Source of the DNA: an uncultured Bacteroides sp.
GTDB taxonomy: Bacteria > Bacteroidota > Bacteroidia > Bacteroidales > Bacteroidaceae
Direction: 5' to 3'
Assembly (NCBI GenBank): GCA_900552645.1
Contig: USAN01000021.1
Coordinates: forward strand, 1-20,957
Length of the DNA: 20,957 nt
Shown: piece after piece, positions 1 to 7,519 of the stretch
How the letters are laid out: the number at the start of each line of letters is the position of its first letter
How positions within the stretch are numbered: the first letter of the stretch is position 1
Program-made: the position numbers and the translations under genes
The notes under the pieces: model-generated
Seen by the model: the letters and a program-made list of their open reading frames with translations, nothing else
What the model was told of the DNA's origin: nothing
Database searches by the model: none

Positions 1-47
1 ACACCCGGTTTTGGAGACCGGTGCTCTACCAACTGAGCTACTCCCGT
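1..47 (-). tRNA. tRNA-Trp (anticodon CCA), partial
   Basis: Read on the minus strand, this gives a 7-nt acceptor 5' strand (ACGGGAG), TA, a D-arm with GTAGCTCAGTTGGTAGAGC, and an anticodon stem CCGGT/ACCGG that encloses the loop CTCCAAA. The anticodon is CCA (plus-strand positions 12-14), so this decodes UGG tryptophan. The T-arm and 3' end lie beyond the left edge. In many Bacteroidales, tRNA-Trp sits just before secE-nusG-rplK, so those genes may follow outside the window; that is inference. A matching promoter lies directly upstream. Confidence 0.95.
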
Positions 48-58
48 GTTTGCGGTTG

Positions 59-89
59 CAAAGGTAATATAATAATTTACAATTCCAAA
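59..89 (-). promoter_or_regulatory. Bacteroidetes-type promoter of tRNA-Trp
   Basis: On the minus strand, a perfect -7 element TACCTTTG (plus 59-66) is preceded by a -33 TTTG (plus 86-89) with a 19-nt spacer. This fits the Bacteroidetes consensus TTTG-N19-21-TAnnTTTG. The tRNA 5' end is 12 nt downstream of the -7 element. Confidence 0.8.
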
Positions 90-114
90 CTTCTTTTAAT
101 TAAAAAAGGCCTGT

Positions 115-705
115 TTATAGGGTTAGAAGACCTAACTCGTTGAACATAACCTTGTAAGCTTCTGCTTTTTTTTCAAGTGAAAGAGGATAGGCTCTACTAG
201 ATGATGGCATTCTATATAGTGTAATATTTCTTCCTTCAAATATAAAAGGTTCTCCTTTGCCCAATTTAGGCTCTTTTGCATCAATTTGTTCTCTTATAGT
301 GTCGGTAGCCTTCTGCCCAGTAGTAGCTATTCCTTTGCAATGAGGAATTCTTTCAAGAATTTCCTTTATATTGGTAGGCTTTATAACTTCCAGAAACTTG
401 TCGGATGCATTATCCTTAAGTCTGTTTACTGTGGTGGCTGTATCAAACAGCGCTATACCTTTGTTGGTGAGAAACTTTACCAGTAAATCCTTGTTGAAAG
501 CTTTTTTACCTGGCAATAGAAAATAATCTTTGTCGTTGAAGAAGAGGATGCCGAAAATCCTCCACATGTCATTCTGGAGATTTGGATAATAAAAATCCAT
601 ACTCCATCTTTTGGGTTGTGGAGGAAAGCTGCCCATCATAAGCAGAACTGCATTTTCTGGTAAAAAAGGCTCGAACGGATGATGTTCAAAACCGTTTGTA
701 TCCAT
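115..705 (-). CDS. uracil-DNA glycosylase superfamily protein
   Basis: This 196-residue cytosolic protein looks like a member of the uracil-DNA glycosylase fold, which removes damaged or mismatched bases (uracil, or hypoxanthine in some families) from DNA. Visible evidence is a motif-1-like GSFPP (residues 25-29), a YYPNLQNDMW segment (39-48) resembling the YY-N-FW active-site segment of Mug/TDG-like and hypoxanthine-DNA glycosylase families, a central IATTGQKA, and a C-terminal MPSSSRAY (from 166) resembling the LPSTSPA loop that contacts DNA. The length suits single-domain glycosylases. The start ATG overlaps the stop of the upstream gene (TAATG), so the two are probably translationally coupled. 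Motif 1 departs from the usual GxxPG, so the substrate cannot be assigned. Family membership is fairly secure; activity is inferred. Confidence 0.75.
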   Translation of the reverse strand: MDTNGFEHHPFEPFLPENAVLLMMGSFPPQPKRWSMDFYYPNLQNDMWRIFGILFFNDKDYFLLPGKKAFNKDLLVKFLTNKGIALFDTATTVNRLKDNASDKFLEVIKPTNIKEILERIPHCKGIATTGQKATDTIREQIDAKEPKLGKGEPFIFEGRNITLYRMPSSSRAYPLSLEKKAEAYKVMFNELGLLTL

Positions 706-1331
706 TATTCTTTAGGTTTAGGTTCTTTTTTTGCTAACAATACGATGTTATAAACATATTCTGTCATCCATTGTTCCGAGTAACCCAAAGTGTTGTGATA
801 TTTACGTATAGTGCTACAAGTCTTTGCTACTCCTTCATCCTTCCAGTCTGACTTTGTCATTATATCGTGAATAGTCTTCTGCGTCATAGTACGAAGCATT
901 TTCTTAAGCAAACTTGGCATACGGAACTTCCATTGCATCAAGTTTCCTATAAGCATCATAAGGTCCTGACTAAAGCCTTGGAACATGAAAAGGTAAGTCT
1001 TGACATCATTAACGTTGCGACAGTTCTTCTTGATAGAACTGTCTATCTCCTTGAAGAAATCGTCGCTCAGGCCGTAAAGATCTACAAGCATCTTCTTGCA
1101 TCGTGATTTTTCGGCTATTCCTAATTTATTGTTTTGTGTCGGTATTTTAAGAGTACGTTTAAATACAGCCATATCCGGAAGGAAGTTTATATTTGATATT
1201 CCTATATTTACAGCCATTACCGATTGATAATAAACGCGGATAAGTGTCATGAAATCTTCCATTCCACCAACTCGTGGAGTCTCTTCTGCACCGGCAGCTT
1301 TCTTTCCTAATAATCTTGAGAATATACTCAT
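705..1331 (-). CDS. conserved hypothetical protein, function unknown
   Basis: I do not recognise this 208-residue protein. It is basic, has no signal peptide or clear membrane span, and appears largely alpha-helical. Its N-terminus (MSIFSRLLGKKAAG) is amphipathic and flexible, a helical body runs from about residue 25 to 195, and the tail is charged and Pro/Lys/Glu-rich (KKEPKPKE). Cysteines are scattered and form no metal-binding pattern. Its stop codon shares one base with the start of the downstream glycosylase-like gene, and a TATCTTTG -7 element sits 29 nt upstream of its ATG, so the two form a transcription unit. A link to DNA maintenance is only a guess from that coupling. It could equally be a Bacteroidales housekeeping protein with no role in repair. 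Confidence 0.8.
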   Translation of the reverse strand: MSIFSRLLGKKAAGAEETPRVGGMEDFMTLIRVYYQSVMAVNIGISNINFLPDMAVFKRTLKIPTQNNKLGIAEKSRCKKMLVDLYGLSDDFFKEIDSSIKKNCRNVNDVKTYLFMFQGFSQDLMMLIGNLMQWKFRMPSLLKKMLRTMTQKTIHDIMTKSDWKDEGVAKTCSTIRKYHNTLGYSEQWMTEYVYNIVLLAKKEPKPKE

Positions 1332-1359
1332 TTTCTTAATAATTTAGATTTTAATGAGG

Positions 1360-1367
1360 CAAAGATA
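1360..1367 (-). promoter_or_regulatory. -7 promoter element of the 208-aa/glycosylase pair
   Basis: The minus strand reads TATCTTTG, a perfect TAnnTTTG, in the 80-bp gap behind the symporter gene. It is correctly placed to start a transcript about 20 nt before the ATG at 1331. No convincing -33 TTTG is visible at the right spacing. I see no terminator hairpin after the symporter, so read-through is also possible. Confidence 0.5.
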
Positions 1368-1411
1368 TAAAATAAATATGAAAGAGATTTATATGTTTTA
1401 GCCTTAATTGT

Positions 1412-2812
1412 TTACCAACATTCTATTTCATCCTCTATATTTTTTAATTTATCTTTGGTGAAAACCGGATTTTTTATTCCTCTTCGTTTCTGTTCACGGT
1501 AATCTTCAAGAAGTGCAAATGCAAATTTTCCAAGCAATAGAATTGCTACTAGATTGCATAAAGCCATCAAACCCATGGTAAGATCGGCTAGGCTCCATGC
1601 CAAATCAAGGCTGGCAAGGGCACCAAACATAACCATACCGCCTACTGCTAGTCTGTATATCTGTACTACCCATTTTTTCTTTGATATATATCTTATATTA
1701 GCTTCACCATAGTAGTAATTACCCAAAATGCTGCTGTATGCAAAGAATAGTATTGCTATTGCTACGAATACTGTACCGGTTGTTCCAATCTGAGAATTAA
1801 GTGCAGCTTGTGTAAGTTGTACTCCATTGGTTTCTCCTGTAAGATATTCTCCGCTACAAAGTATTATGAAGGCAGTGCAACTGCAAATTATAAGCGTATC
1901 GGTAAATACTCCCAATGCCTGTATAAGTCCCTGTTTTACAGGATGAGAAACATCTGCTGTAGCAGCTACGTTGGGAGCCGAGCCCATACCGGCTTCATTG
2001 CTGAATAGTCCTCTTTTTATTCCCTGCATAAGTGCCATTCCTAATGTTGCTCCTATTGCTTGGTTTATACCGAATGCATTTTCTATTATAAGCATTATTA
2101 CGTTGGGTATCTGAGTTATATTCATTATTATTATAACAAGTGCCAGCAATATGTATCCTACTGCCATTACAGGTACAACTATACTGCTTACTTTTGCTAT
2201 CCTTGTTATTCCACCAAAAATTATTATAAGGGTAAGTCCGGTAAGTATAAGTCCTATTATAGTTGGATCAAAGTTGAATGCTCCTTGAAATGCTGCACAT
2301 ATTGTATTGCTTTGAACAGAGTTGAATGCAAAACCGAAGGTGAAGGTTATCAATGCTGCAAAAAGAGTACCCATCCATGGCTTCTTAAGTCCCTTGTTCA
2401 TGTAGTAAGCTGGTCCGCCTATGAAAGATTGTTTTCCATGTACCTTGAATAACTGTGCCAAAGTAGACTCAATAAAGGCGCTGCTTGCACCAAGCAGTGC
2501 TATTATCCACATCCAGAATACAGCTCCAGGTCCACCTATAGTTATGGCAGTTGCCACACCGGCAAGATTGCCTGTTCCCACACGACTAGCCAGTGATATT
2601 GCAAAAGCCTGAAAGGAGGAAATGTGATGTTCTCTTCCTTTTTCTTTACCGGTAGAGTCACCTAACAATCTTACCATTTCTCCTATCATTCTGAACTGGA
2701 CAAATTTAGTCTTGATTGTAAACCATAAGGCACATCCCAGTAATAAGCCGATAAGAATATAAGTCCATAGAATGTCGTTAACAGAAGATATGAGATTATT
2801 AAGTAGTTCCAT
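1412..2812 (-). CDS. sodium:alanine symporter family protein (AGCS)
   Basis: This is an inner-membrane amino-acid carrier of the alanine/glycine:cation symporter family, which imports alanine or glycine with Na+. The 466-residue protein is highly hydrophobic, with about ten or eleven membrane segments. It carries the family hallmarks: SRVGTGNLAGVATAITIGGP followed by GAVFWMW (about residues 76-102), FIGGPAYYMNKG, and the GIKRGLFSNEAGMGSAPN loop in the middle. The length and N-terminal layout are normal for the family. The start at 2812 precedes a typical amphipathic N-terminus. It diverges from the HTCS gene across a 246-bp region; its own promoter is not obvious. The exact substrate (alanine, glycine or another small amino acid) cannot be read from sequence, so I give no symbol. 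Confidence 0.93.
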   Translation of the reverse strand: MELLNNLISSVNDILWTYILIGLLLGCALWFTIKTKFVQFRMIGEMVRLLGDSTGKEKGREHHISSFQAFAISLASRVGTGNLAGVATAITIGGPGAVFWMWIIALLGASSAFIESTLAQLFKVHGKQSFIGGPAYYMNKGLKKPWMGTLFAALITFTFGFAFNSVQSNTICAAFQGAFNFDPTIIGLILTGLTLIIIFGGITRIAKVSSIVVPVMAVGYILLALVIIIMNITQIPNVIMLIIENAFGINQAIGATLGMALMQGIKRGLFSNEAGMGSAPNVAATADVSHPVKQGLIQALGVFTDTLIICSCTAFIILCSGEYLTGETNGVQLTQAALNSQIGTTGTVFVAIAILFFAYSSILGNYYYGEANIRYISKKKWVVQIYRLAVGGMVMFGALASLDLAWSLADLTMGLMALCNLVAILLLGKFAFALLEDYREQKRRGIKNPVFTKDKLKNIEDEIECW

Positions 2813-2935
2813 AATTAAAATTTTAAATATTTGTATTAATGTATTGGATTTGCTCGTAAAAGTAGTAAAAAGGAACTAATTATCCCCTGAAAATAACATA
2901 AAATAAGTAGGTATAATATTTTTCGATAAAATCGC

Positions 2936-2959
2936 TGTTTTTATTAAGTAATAAAAACA
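2936..2959. repeat. 24-bp palindrome, candidate operator
   Basis: TGTTTTTATTA and TAATAAAAACA form perfect 11-bp inverted arms around a 2-bp centre (AG). It lies between the divergent symporter and HTCS genes, 35 nt upstream of the HTCS -33 element. The short centre suits a dimeric regulator's operator better than a terminator. The composition is AT-rich, so chance is possible, though 11 of 11 matching pairs is notable. Confidence 0.5.
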
Positions 2960-2994
2960 AATTATGGTGCGAAAATGATAAAAAAGAGAAAAAA

Positions 2995-3026
2995 TTTGTC
3001 ATTTATTGATGTTTTTCTTTTATTTG
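2995..3026 (+). promoter_or_regulatory. promoter of the HTCS gene
   Basis: A -33 TTTG (2995-2998), a 20-nt spacer and a -7-like TTTATTTG (3019-3026, seven of eight matches to TAnnTTTG) fit the Bacteroidetes promoter pattern. Transcription would begin about 25 nt before the ATG at 3059. Confidence 0.6.
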
Positions 3027-3058
3027 CACGCATTAACTCTATATAACAGTACCCATTT

Positions 3059-6000
3059 ATGAAAAGGATCTATTTACTGCTGTTTATCATTATCCCTCTG
3101 TTCTCATTTGCCAATGATTACATGTTCAAGCATCTTGAGGTAAAAGACGGATTATCCAACAATCAGATAAATAATATATTTAAGGATAGTGAGGGCAGAA
3201 TGTGGCTTTCTACAGCATCCGGATTAAATCGCTTTGATGGGCATAATGTAAAGATCTTTAAGAGCTTTAATATGGAAACGGGTCCACTGCCTTCTAATAC
3301 TATATTGGATGTGCAGGAAGATAAGAGTGGCAATTTATGGGTACATACAGGAAACGGATATAGCATATATAATCCCAAAAAAGATGAATTTAACCGCGAT
3401 ATACGCGAATGGATGTGGAATGCAGGGGTAGAAGGAATACCTGAACTTATATATATAAACAAAAATAAGGATATGGTTATGTATGTTCCTTCTAAAGGTA
3501 TATACTTATATAAAGTAGGTACAAAGTTAATATACTCTCTTTTATATAGTTCTGACCAACTTCCAAAAGGAATAATAAAGAATTTTACAGATTATAAGGG
3601 TGACATATTGGCGGTATATGAGGACGGTACTTTGATATGTATAAGTAAAGACGATGGAAAGATAAAATGGAGCTCGGATTATGTAATGAAATCCATACCA
3701 AACAAAAAGAAAGATTACTTTTCTATATTTGTAGATTCCGACAATGATATATGGATATATGGAGCGTTAGGATTATGGATATACAATCATGACAAGAATA
3801 TATGGCATGAAGACATTAAGAAAATAATTATAGGATCTTCAAGAAACAATATGATAAGGTCTATTGCACAAGACAATAACAATAAAATATGGATAGGACG
3901 TGATCAGGGTGGAATAGTAATATTTGACAAAAATAGCAAGGAATGCCAATTTCTTTCGAATGTAATAGATGATGAAAGGAGCTTGCAAAATAATACTGTA
4001 AGCTCACTATTCAATGATAATAATGGTACTATGTGGATAGGAACTTACAAAAAAGGAATTTCTTTTTACAATGAAACCACTTTCAAATTTGGAATAAATC
4101 ATATTGGCGATGTAAACTGTATAGAAGAGGGGACTAACGGAACTTACTGGTTGGGTACAAATGATAACGGACTTATTAACTGGAATAGAACTACTGGAAA
4201 AAAAATTATATATACTAATGGTAAAAGAAATACAGTCAGCTCAAATACTATTGTAAGTTTGCTTAATGATAGCAAAGGACGTTTATGGATTGGTACTTTC
4301 TGGGGTGGTATGGATTGTTATGAAAATGGTAAATTTATTAATTATAAAAACGAGCCAGGTAATAATAACTCATTGAATAATAATAATGTATGGGCATTGC
4401 AAGAAGATAAGCAAGGAAATATATGGATTGGAACACTTGGCGGAGGAGTACAGAAATTTAATGTAGAGGAAGAAATATTTACTACATATAATGTGGAAAG
4501 CGGTAATCTAATATCCGATTTTGTATCTTCTATGTTTATTGATGATAATGAACTTATAATAGGAACTTCTAGAGGAATCTCAATATTGGATATTTCTACA
4601 GGAAAGAGCTTTAGTTTGATGGGAACTAAATCAGGAAAATCTTCATTCTCAAATCTTGAAGTTATTCAGGTTTACAAAGATGATCGCGAACTTATATGGA
4701 TTGCTACTTCCGAGGGACTTAATATTTATAATCCTAAAAATGATGAACTTAAGGTACTGAAGAAGGAGGATGGGTTGTCGGATTCTTACATAACTGGAAT
4801 TACGGAAGATGAAAATCATAACATGTGGATAACTACAGCTAAGGGGGTAACTAATATTGCACTGATAAAGAATTCCAATAATGGCGAGATGATATATAAC
4901 TGCACCGTGTATGATGAAAACGATGGATTGCAGAATAGTGAATTCAATCAACGATCAATCAAAAGGCTATCATCTGGCGAGATATGGTTCGGTGGTATTT
5001 ATGGACTGAACTATTTTTTTCCTAATAATATAAAATATAACAAGACATCTCCAAAAATAATATTTACTGGATTATTCCTATTTAATGAGGAGATAAAGGT
5101 AGGACAGAAGTATGGTAATATTGTAATTCTAGATGAAGACATAAACAGTAGTCGTAAAATAGAACTCGAATATACTCAAAATGTAATTACTATAGTTGCA
5201 TCTTCAGATAATTACGTAAATCCTGAGAAGATACGATTCCTTTATAAACTTGAAGGATTCAACAATGACTGGCTTACCTCTGCGAATGGTAAGATTGTAT
5301 ACACAAATTTATCTCCGGGAGAATATACTCTTAGTGTGAAGGCTGTAAACAATGATGGTTTTGTAGGCGAGGAATCACAGCTTACTATTATTGTTCATCC
5401 TCCTTTCTGGCTTACTAAATGGGCATATATGGTTTATGGACTTCTGTTTGTAATATTCATGATTTTGGTGAGATACTTCATATTACGTGGAGAACGTAAT
5501 AAATTCAAGATACAGCAACTAAAAAATGAAACAGAAAAAACTAAGGAGATAAATGATATGAAGTTGCGCTTCTTTACTAATATAAGTCATGAACTGCGTA
5601 CTCCATTAACATTGGTTATTTCGCCACTAGAATCATTGATAAAAGAATATTCTAAGGATATTGTTCTTGAAAGTAAGCTTAAAACTATAAACAACAATGC
5701 CAATAAATTGCTACTGTTGGTAAATCAGCTTCTAGACTTTAGAAAGAGCGAAGCTAAAGGGCATACTTTAAGTTTGTCGGACGGCGATGTAATATCCTTT
5801 ATTAGGAGTATTGCCGACAATTTTGAAGAATTTGCCAGAAGTAAAAATATAGTAATAACATTCTTTTCGAATATATCTTCTCTAAATATATCTTTTGACA
5901 AGGATAAGACGGAAAAGATAATTATGAATCTTATTTCGAATGCCTTGAAATTTACAAAGGAGGGTGGACGTGTAGATATTTCATTAAATGTGGAATATAA

Positions 6001-7387
6001 TGAATCACTTACAGAAGAACTGGAGATAAAGGTTACTGATACGGGAATAGGTATAAAAGATAGTGAAAAAGAGAAGATATTTGATCGTTTCTATCAGATT
6101 GAACAACCAGATATGGAGGTTACCGGGAGTGGTGTAGGGTTAAGTCTGATAAAGGATTTTGTGACACTCTTTAAGGGGACAGTAAAAGTATATGATAATG
6201 TTCCAAATGGAAGTGTGTTTATAATTAAGATGCCTATAAAACGTTCTAAAGCACAGAAACTAGAAGAAAAACCCGAAATAAAAGATGGAAAAATAGAAAT
6301 AGTTAAAGATTCTGATGAAAAGCCCGAAATATTTACAATCGAGAGCGTAAAGGCATCCCTTGCAATAAATAGTGGAGATGGCGGAAGTAACGAGATATAT
6401 ACGGAAGAAAAACTAAAGGAACTTGGCATAAATACTGTGTCATCAATTAAAACACAGAAGGCTACAGTAATACAGCTTACAGAAGAGGAAGACAACGAAT
6501 TTGCAAAGCATGTAATAGATTCGGATGATATACCTGAATATGATGCCAAGAGTGATAAGGGTGTAGATAAGTCTATCTCAGAAATGGCTAGGGGAATAAT
6601 AATGAATACTGATGGAGGTCGCAAAAAAATGGAGGATAAGCCTAAAGCAATAGTAGTAGATGATGATATGGACTTCCTGCAGTTTATGTATGATACGCTA
6701 AGTGAAGAGTATAATGTTGTGATGATGAATAATGGCAGGAAAGCCTGGGATTATGTTAAGGATAATAAGGTTGATATTATAATAAGTGATGTGAAAATGC
6801 CCGAAATGGATGGCTATAAACTGTGTAATATGGTAAAGAATAACCGACTCACTTCCCAAATTCCTATAATATTGCTTACTTCATCAAGTACGAATGAATC
6901 GAAAGTGGAGGGACTAACCGAAGGTGCCGATGATTTTCTTACCAAACCTTTCAATATTGAGATTCTTCTGCTTAGGATGAAGAAACTTATTGAAAATGGT
7001 TACAATAAATTCAATACTTATATAGATCCTTCTCCAAGTAGTATTACCATAACATCGCTTGATGAGAAACTTATTGATAAAGCTATAAAGTACGTAGAAG
7101 ATAATATGTCGAGAAGCGAACTCTCTGTAGAGGAACTGAGCAAGGAACTTGGTATGAGTAGGGTACATCTTTACAAGAAACTGCTTGCCATTACCGGCAA
7201 AACTCCTATTGAGTTCATACGTGTAATTAGGCTGAAGCGAGCTGCTCAGCTATTGCGCGAAAGTCAGCAGAATGTTTCGGAAATTGCTTATCAGGTAGGT
7301 TTCAATAATCCTAAGTATTTTAGCAAGTATTTCAAGGAAGAATTTGGAGAATTACCTTCTGTTTTTCAGGAAAATAAGGGTAAATAA
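3059..7387 (+). CDS. hybrid two-component system sensor/regulator (HTCS)
   Basis: This single protein senses a glycan fragment in the periplasm and activates nearby glycan-use genes. Order of parts: signal peptide (1-18); two seven-bladed regulator propellers (about 20-690, with about a dozen W-[IL]-G-T-like blade motifs); a Y_Y_Y domain (about 704-775); one membrane span (about 788-810); a histidine kinase with phospho-acceptor His844 in SHELRTP; an ATPase with NLISNALKFT, DTGIGI and GVGLSL; a receiver (about 1195-1310) with acidic DDD, phospho-acceptor Asp1244 (DVKMPEMDG) and Lys1296 (TKPF); and an AraC-type DNA-binding domain (about 1340-1440). At 1442 residues it is longer than the roughly 1330-1380 I expect for the family, because about 130 residues of acidic, low-complexity-looking linker (about 1063-1193) join ATPase and receiver. 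It stands directly upstream of the GH31-GH2-GH3 genes, so an oligosaccharide of their substrate is the likely signal. Confidence 0.96.
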   Translation: MKRIYLLLFIIIPLFSFANDYMFKHLEVKDGLSNNQINNIFKDSEGRMWLSTASGLNRFDGHNVKIFKSFNMETGPLPSNTILDVQEDKSGNLWVHTGNGYSIYNPKKDEFNRDIREWMWNAGVEGIPELIYINKNKDMVMYVPSKGIYLYKVGTKLIYSLLYSSDQLPKGIIKNFTDYKGDILAVYEDGTLICISKDDGKIKWSSDYVMKSIPNKKKDYFSIFVDSDNDIWIYGALGLWIYNHDKNIWHEDIKKIIIGSSRNNMIRSIAQDNNNKIWIGRDQGGIVIFDKNSKECQFLSNVIDDERSLQNNTVSSLFNDNNGTMWIGTYKKGISFYNETTFKFGINHIGDVNCIEEGTNGTYWLGTNDNGLINWNRTTGKKIIYTNGKRNTVSSNTIVSLLNDSKGRLWIGTFWGGMDCYENGKFINYKNEPGNNNSLNNNNVWALQEDKQGNIWIGTLGGGVQKFNVEEEIFTTYNVESGNLISDFVSSMFIDDNELIIGTSRGISILDISTGKSFSLMGTKSGKSSFSNLEVIQVYKDDRELIWIATSEGLNIYNPKNDELKVLKKEDGLSDSYITGITEDENHNMWITTAKGVTNIALIKNSNNGEMIYNCTVYDENDGLQNSEFNQRSIKRLSSGEIWFGGIYGLNYFFPNNIKYNKTSPKIIFTGLFLFNEEIKVGQKYGNIVILDEDINSSRKIELEYTQNVITIVASSDNYVNPEKIRFLYKLEGFNNDWLTSANGKIVYTNLSPGEYTLSVKAVNNDGFVGEESQLTIIVHPPFWLTKWAYMVYGLLFVIFMILVRYFILRGERNKFKIQQLKNETEKTKEINDMKLRFFTNISHELRTPLTLVISPLESLIKEYSKDIVLESKLKTINNNANKLLLLVNQLLDFRKSEAKGHTLSLSDGDVISFIRSIADNFEEFARSKNIVITFFSNISSLNISFDKDKTEKIIMNLISNALKFTKEGGRVDISLNVEYNESLTEELEIKVTDTGIGIKDSEKEKIFDRFYQIEQPDMEVTGSGVGLSLIKDFVTLFKGTVKVYDNVPNGSVFIIKMPIKRSKAQKLEEKPEIKDGKIEIVKDSDEKPEIFTIESVKASLAINSGDGGSNEIYTEEKLKELGINTVSSIKTQKATVIQLTEEEDNEFAKHVIDSDDIPEYDAKSDKGVDKSISEMARGIIMNTDGGRKKMEDKPKAIVVDDDMDFLQFMYDTLSEEYNVVMMNNGRKAWDYVKDNKVDIIISDVKMPEMDGYKLCNMVKNNRLTSQIPIILLTSSSTNESKVEGLTEGADDFLTKPFNIEILLLRMKKLIENGYNKFNTYIDPSPSSITITSLDEKLIDKAIKYVEDNMSRSELSVEELSKELGMSRVHLYKKLLAITGKTPIEFIRVIRLKRAAQLLRESQQNVSEIAYQVGFNNPKYFSKYFKEEFGELPSVFQENKGK
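6614..6631 (+). promoter_or_regulatory. internal Shine-Dalgarno and in-frame ATG within the HTCS gene
   Basis: GGAGGT (6614-6619) stands 9 nt before an in-frame ATG (6629-6631, Met1191). The start lies 4-6 residues before the receiver domain begins. Initiation here would give a 252-residue soluble receiver-AraC protein. Strong Shine-Dalgarno sites are uncommon in Bacteroidetes and none of the other genes here has one. It could also be a chance product of the Gly-Gly-Arg codons. Confidence 0.4.
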
Positions 7388-7426
7388 CAAAATATACCCT
7401 TAAATGAAACATATAATTGTTTAATG

Positions 7427-7473
7427 AACTAAATAGCCCATTTCTAAAAACATAGATAATGGGCTATTTAGTT
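7427..7473 (+). terminator. 15-bp-stem hairpin between HTCS and GH31 genes
   Basis: AACTAAATAGCCCAT (7427-7441) and ATGGGCTATTTAGTT (7459-7473) are perfect complements around a 17-nt loop. It starts 40 nt after the HTCS stop and probably ends or attenuates that transcript. No long T-run follows. The right arm covers the place where the -33 element of the next promoter would lie, so a regulatory role is possible too. Confidence 0.65.
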
Positions 7474-7482
7474 GTATGTAAA

Positions 7483-7490
7483 TATATTTG
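7483..7490 (+). promoter_or_regulatory. -7 promoter element of the GH31-GH2-GH3 operon
   Basis: TATATTTG matches TAnnTTTG perfectly and lies 29 nt before the GH31 ATG. No TTTG is found about 20 nt upstream, where the hairpin's right arm lies. A missing -33 is what an activator-dependent promoter would show, in keeping with control by the adjacent HTCS. Confidence 0.6.
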
Positions 7491-7519
7491 CATCATAGAA
7501 ACTATAAATAATTATATAT

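Noticed and set aside
2060..2452. Open frame of 130 codons on the plus strand inside the symporter gene
   Set aside because: Tyr/Cys-rich shadow of a membrane-protein gene on the other strand, with no domain features.
6094..6624. Open frame of 176 codons on the minus strand inside the HTCS gene
   Set aside because: It lies opposite the acidic linker and ATPase region, has a Ser/Ile/Phe-rich composition typical of an antisense shadow, and shows no known motif.
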